From Corallium rubrum (Eukaryota; Cnidaria; Anthozoa; Scleralcyonacea; Coralliidae): 64,000 bases of DNA. The position numbers and the translations under genes were made by a program. Positions 59,101 through 64,000 of this stretch are shown here, piece by piece. Under the pieces are notes generated by a model. The model had not been told where the DNA came from. It saw only the letters and a list, made by a program, of their open reading frames with translations, and searched no databases. Location of the stretch: the NCBI GenBank assembly GCA_964035015.1, contig OZ036007.1:12266711-12330710 (forward strand), in the 5' to 3' direction. Within the stretch, counting starts at the first letter, position 1. Every line of letters begins with the position of its first letter.

Positions 59101-62100
59101 TTTTGCCTTCTAGAGAAACAAGAAGGCTTTCTTTGGGCTAAATATGCATAATTTCGCTTTATTTCAAAAGTTGAAAAAATGGCCAAAATCGGTCAAAAAG
59201 TAAAGGGGTTAGCCTTTACTTTTTGGCCGATTTTGGTCATTTCTTCAAACTTTAAAATAAGGTCAAAAAACGACAATTTAGCCCAAATAAATCTTTTTTT
59301 TTTGCCTTCTAGAGAAACAAGAAGGCTTTCTTTGGGCTAAATATGCATAATTTCGCTTTATTTCAAAAGTTGAAAAAATCGCCAAAATCGGTCAAAAAGT
59401 AAAGGGGTTATAGCCTTTACTTTTTGATCGATTTTGGCCATTTTCTCAAACTTAAAAATTAGATCAAAAAACGATAATTTAGCCCAAATAAAGGCTTTTT
59501 TGCCTTCCAGAGCAACAAGAAGGCTTTCTTTGGGTTAAATATGCATGTTTTAGCCTTATTTCAAAAGTTGAAAAGTTGGCCAAAAATCGGTCAAAAAGTA
59601 AAGGGGTTAGCCTTTACTTTTTGGCCGATTTTGGTCATTTCTTCAAACTTTAAAATAAGGTCAAAAAACGATAATTTAGGCAAAATAAAGGATTTTTTTG
59701 CGTTCTAGAGCAACAAGACGGCTTTATTTGGGCCAAATATGCACATTTTAGCCTTCCCAAATCGGCCAAAAAGTAAAGGCTAACCCCTTTACTTTTGGAC
59801 CGATTTTGGCCATTTTTTCAAACTTAAAAATAAGTTAAAAAAACGACAATTTAGCGCAAGTAAAACCTTTTTTTGCCTTCTGCAGAAACAAGAAGGCTTT
59901 CTTTGGGCTAAATATGCATAATTTCGCTTTATTTCAAAAGTTGAAAAAATGGCCAAAGTTGGTCAAAAAGTAAAGGGGTTAGTTAGCCTTTACTTTTGGC
60001 TGATTTTGGCCATTTTTTCAAACTTTAAAATAAGGTGAAAAAACGATAACTTAGCCCAAAGAAAGCATTTTTTTGCGTTCTAGAATAACAAGAAGGCTTT
60101 ATTTGGGATAAATATGCATATTTTAGCCTTATTTCAAAAGTTGAAAAAATGGCCCAAATCGGCCAAAAAGTAAAGGCTAACCCTTAACTTTTTGACCGAC
60201 TTTGGCCATTTTTTCAACTTTTGAAATACGGCTAAAATATGCATATTTAGCCCAAATAAAGCCTTCTTGTTGCTCTAGAACGCAAAAAAATGCTTTATTT
60301 GGGCTAAATTATCGTTTTTTGACCTTATTTTAAAGTTTGAAAAAATGGCCAAAATCAGCCAAAAGCAAAGGCTAACCCCTTTACTTTTTGACCGACTTTG
60401 GCTATTTTTTCAACTTTTGAAATAAGGCTAAAATATGCATATTTAGCCCAAAGAAAGCCTTTTTGTTGCTCTAGAACGCAAAAAAATGCTTTATTTGGGC
60501 TAAATTATCGTTTTTTGACCGTATTTTTACGTTTGAAAAAATGGCCAAAATCGGTCCAAAAGTAAAGGGGTTAGCCTTTACTTTTTGGCCGATTTGGGCC
60601 ATTCTTTCATCTTTTGAAATAGCCTTATTTCAAAAGATGAAAGAATGGCCCAAATCGGCCAAAAAGTAAAGGCTAACCCCTTTACTTTTGGACCGATTTT
60701 GACCGATTTTAAAATATGCATATTTAGCCCAAAGAAAGCCTTCTTGTTGCTCTAGAACGCAAAAAAATGCTTTATTTGAGCTAAATTATCGTTTTTTGAC
60801 TTTATTTTAAAGTTTGAAAAAATGGCCCAAATCAGCCAAAAGTAAAGGCTAACCCCTTTACTTTTGGACCGATTTTGGCCATTTTTTAAAACTTAAAAAT
60901 AAGGTCAAAAAACGATAATTTAGCCCAAATAAAGCCTTTTTTTGCCTTCTAGAGAAACAAGAAGGCTTTCTTTGGGCTAAATATGCATATTTTAGCCTCA
61001 TTTCAAAAGTTGAAAAATGGCCAAAATCGGTCAAAAAGTAAAGGGGTTAGCCTTTACTTTTTGGCCGATTTTGGCCATTTTTTCAAACTTAAAATAAGGT
61101 CAAAAAACGATAATTTAGCCCAAATAAAGGCTTTTTTGCCTTCCAGAGCAACAAGAAGGCTTTCTTTGGGTTAAATATGCATGTTTTAGCCTTATTTCAA
61201 AAGTTGAAAAGTTGGCCAAAAATCGGTCAAAAAGTAAAGGGGTTAGCCTTTACTTTTTGGCCGATTTTGGCCATTTTTTCAAACTTTAAAATATGGTCAA
61301 AAACGATAATTTAGCCAAAATAAAGCCTTTTTTTGCCTTCCAGGGCAACAAGAAGGCTTTCTTTGGGCTAAATATGCATATTTTAGCCTTATTTGAAAAG
61401 TTTAAAAAATGGCCAAAATCGGTCAAAAAGTAAAGGGGTTACCCTTTACTTTTTGACCGACTTTGGCCATTTTTCCAACGTTTGAAATAAGGCTAAAATA
61501 TGCATATTTAGCCCAAAGAAAGCCTTCTTGTTGCTCTAGAACGCAAAAAAATGCTTTATTTGGGCTAAATTATCGTTTTTTGACCTTATTTTAAAGTTTG
61601 AAAAAATGGCCAAAATCACCCAAAAGTAAAGGCTAACCCCTTTACTTTTGGACCGACTTTGGCCATTTTTTCAAACTTAAAAATAAGGACAAAAAACGAT
61701 AATTTAGCCCAAATAAAGCCTTGTTGTTGCTCTAGAACGCAAAAAAATGCTTTATTTGGGCTAAATTATCGTTTTTTGACCTTATTTTAAAGTTTGAAAA
61801 AATGGCCAAAATCAGCCAAAAGCAAAGGCTAACCCCTTTACTTTTTGACCGACTTTGGCTATTTTTTCAACTTTTGAAATAAGGCTAAAATATGCATATT
61901 TAGCCCAAAGAAAGCCTTTTTTGTTGCTCTAGAACGCAAAAAAATGCTTTATTTGGGCTAAATTATCGTTTTTTGACCGTATTTTTACGTTTGAAAAAAT
62001 GGCCAAAATCGGTCCAAAAGTAAAGGGGTTAGCCTTTACTTTTTGGCCGATTTGGGCCATTCTTTCATCTTTTGAAATAAGGCTAAAATATGCATATTTA

Positions 62101-64000
62101 GCCCAAAGAAAGCCTTTTGTTGCTTCTAGAACGCAAAAAAATGCTTTATTTGAGCTAAATTATCGTTTTTTGACTTTATTTTAAAGTTTGAAAAAATGGC
62201 CCAAATCAGCCAAAAGTAAAGGCTAACCCCTTTACTTTTGGACCGATTTTGGCCATTTTTTCAAACTTAAAAATACGGTCAAAAAACGATAATTTAGCCC
62301 AAATAAAGCCTTTTTTTAGCTTCTGGAGAAAACAAGAAGGCTTTCTTTGGGCTAAATATGCGTATTTTAGCCTTATTTCAAAAGTTGAAAAGATGGCCAA
62401 AATCGGTCAAAAAGTAAAGGGGTTAGCCTTTACTTTTTGACGGATTTTGGCCATGTTTTCAAACTTTAAAATAAGGTCAAAAAACGATAATTTAGCCCAA
62501 ATAAAGGCTTTTTTGCCTTCCAGAGCAACAAGAAGGCTTTATTTGGGTTAAATATGCATATTTTAGCCTTATTTCAAAAGTTGAAAAAATGGCCAAAAAT
62601 CGGTCAAAAAGTAAAGGGGTTAGCCTTTACTTTTTGGCCGATTTTGGTCATTTTTTCAAACTTTAAAATAAGGTCAAAAAACGATAATTTAGCCCAAATA
62701 AATCTTTTTTTTTGCCTTCTAGAGAAACAAGAAGGCTTTCTTTGGGCTAAATATGCATAATTTCGCTTTATTTCAAAAGTTGAAAAAATGGCCAAAGTCG
62801 GTCAAAAAGTAAAGGGGTTAGCCTTTACTTTTTGGCCGATTTTGGCCATATTTCAAACTTTAAAATAAGGTCAAAAAACGACAATTTAGCCCAAATAAAT
62901 CTTTTTTTTTTGCCTTCTAGAGAAACAAGAAGGCTTTCTTTGGGCTAAATATGCATAATTTCGCTTTATTTCAAAAGTTGAAAAAATGGCCAAAATCGGT
63001 CAAAAAGTAAAGGGGTTAGCCTTTACTTTTTGGCCGATTTTGGCCATTTTTTCAAACTTAAAAGTAAGGTCAAAAAACGATAATTTAGCCCAAATAAAGC
63101 GTTTTTTTTGCCTTCTAAAGCAACAAGAAGGCTTTATTTGGGCTAAATATGCATATTTTAGCCTTATTTCAAAGTTGAAAAAATGGCCAAAATCGGTCAA
63201 AAAGTAAAGGCGTTAGCCTTTACTTTTTGGCCGATTTTGGTCATTTCTTCAAACTTTAAAATAAGGTCAAAAAACGATAATTTAGGCAAAATAAAGGATT
63301 TTTTTTGCGTTCTAGAGCAACAAGACGGCTTTATTTGGGCCAAATATGCACATTTTAGCCTTCCCAAATCGGCCAAAAAGTAAAGGCTAACCCCTTTACT
63401 TTTGGACCGATTTTGGCCATTTTTTCAAACTTAAAAATAAGTTAAAAAAACGACAATTTAGCGCAAATAAAACCTTTTTTGCCTTCTAGAGCAACAAGAA
63501 GGCTTTATTTGGGCTAAATATGCATAATTTTCTTTATTTCAAAAGTTGAAAAAATGGCCAAAATTGGTCAAAAAGTAAAGGGGTTAGTTAGCCTTTACTT
63601 TTTGGCCGATTTTGGCCATTTTTTCAAACTTTAAAATAAGGTGAAAAAACGATAATTTAGCCCAAATAAAGCATTTTTTTGCGTTCTAGAATAACAAGAA
63701 GGCTTTATTTGGGATAAATATGGATATTTTAGCCGTATTTCAAAAGCTGAAAAAATGGCCAAAATCGGTCAAAAAGTAAAGGCTAACCCCTTAACTTTTT
63801 GACCGACTTTGGCCATTTTTTCAACTTTTGAAATACGGCTAAAATATGCATATTTAGCCCAAATAAAGCCTTCTTGTTGCTCTAGAACGCAAAAAAATGC
63901 TTTATTTGGGCTAAATTATCGTTTTTTGACCTTATTTTAAAGTTTGAAAAAATGGCCAAAATCAGCCAAAAGCAAAGGCTAACCCCTTTACTTTTTGACC
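47181..64000. repeat. Satellite array, about 196-bp dyad-symmetric monomers in higher-order units
   Basis: The GGCCAAAATCGGTCAAAAAG landmark recurs about every 196 bases (47185, 47381, 47578, 47774). Each monomer has two dyad centres: one around TAAAGGGGTTAGCCTTTACT flanked by GGCCAAAATCGG and CCGATTTTGGCC, and one joining TTTAGCCCAAATAAAGCC to GGCTTTCTTTGGGCTAAATA + TGCATATTTTAGCC. A rare variant (TTTAGGCAAAATAAAGGATT) recurs at 49257, 53059, 56071, 59681 and 63287 (position of its C), giving higher-order periods of 3802, 3012, 3610 and 3606 bases. Short identical open frames (for example at 47968, 51773 and 58391) occur because monomers are copied. They are not genes. The array runs off the right edge. 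Confidence 0.95.
50170..50235. repeat. Inversion-junction palindrome inside the satellite
   Basis: CCATTCTTTCATCTTTTGAA + ATAGCCTTATTTCAAAAGAT + GAAAGAATGG is a nearly perfect palindrome where one monomer is followed by an inverted piece. Equivalent junctions are near 53980, 56992 and 60602, one per higher-order unit. In the copies near 48035, 51840, 58457 and 62067 the sequence continues as normal monomer. Confidence 0.8.

Noticed and set aside
47968-63383. Many 60-110 residue open frames (MAKIGPKVKGLAFTFWPI type)
   Set aside because: Each lies inside satellite monomers; similar peptides appear on both strands because the monomer is nearly self-complementary, and stops interrupt at each monomer.

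Overview
This is eukaryotic nuclear DNA from a metazoan. It is A+T-rich and intron-bearing, with GT-AG splice sites, and most of it is repeat. The best-supported host gene has the exon layout and sequence of a neuronal calcium sensor / Kv-channel-interacting protein (KChIP). Together with a 5S-derived SINE, tRNA-derived SINEs and a Helentron, this suggests a marine invertebrate. A cnidarian is plausible, but the species cannot be fixed from this window alone.

Layout. Positions 1-7.2 kb are non-coding, with a 5S-related SINE, a pentanucleotide satellite and a 40-bp minisatellite. From 7.3 to 12.8 kb lies a small plus-strand gene, assembled here from splice signals, whose first exons encode a clean signal peptide; I do not recognise the protein. 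From 12.8 to 21.2 kb come MITE-like foldback elements, simple repeats and fragments of dispersed repeats. From 21.2 to 45.5 kb lies the KChIP-like gene on the plus strand: nine exons in compatible phases, ending at a TAA with a polyA signal about 180 bp later. Its true first exon was not found.

The KChIP-like gene has large introns crowded with repeats. One intron (25.2-38.2 kb) holds a decayed Helentron (OTU protease, 19-residue repeats, zinc-finger region, HUH/Y2 Rep, Pif1-type helicase, AP-like endonuclease). Its endonuclease reading frame runs directly, in frame, into a 5'-truncated CR1/L2-like endonuclease-reverse transcriptase. Other introns carry a 47-bp minisatellite, (GTATT)n, tRNA-like SINEs, MITEs and long palindromes.

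From about 47.17 kb to the window end there is an uninterrupted satellite of roughly 196-bp monomers. Each monomer is close to self-complementary. Monomers are grouped into higher-order units of about 3.0-3.8 kb, and the array continues past the right edge.

Working together: only the two host genes are likely to serve the organism, one secreted product of unknown role and one cytosolic calcium sensor. The remainder is mobile or satellite DNA. The most unusual points are the Helentron-endonuclease/non-LTR-RT fusion frame, a 2A-like motif just upstream of the Helentron OTU domain, the dyad-symmetric higher-order satellite, and microsatellites that repeatedly show a mirror-like A-B-A layout.
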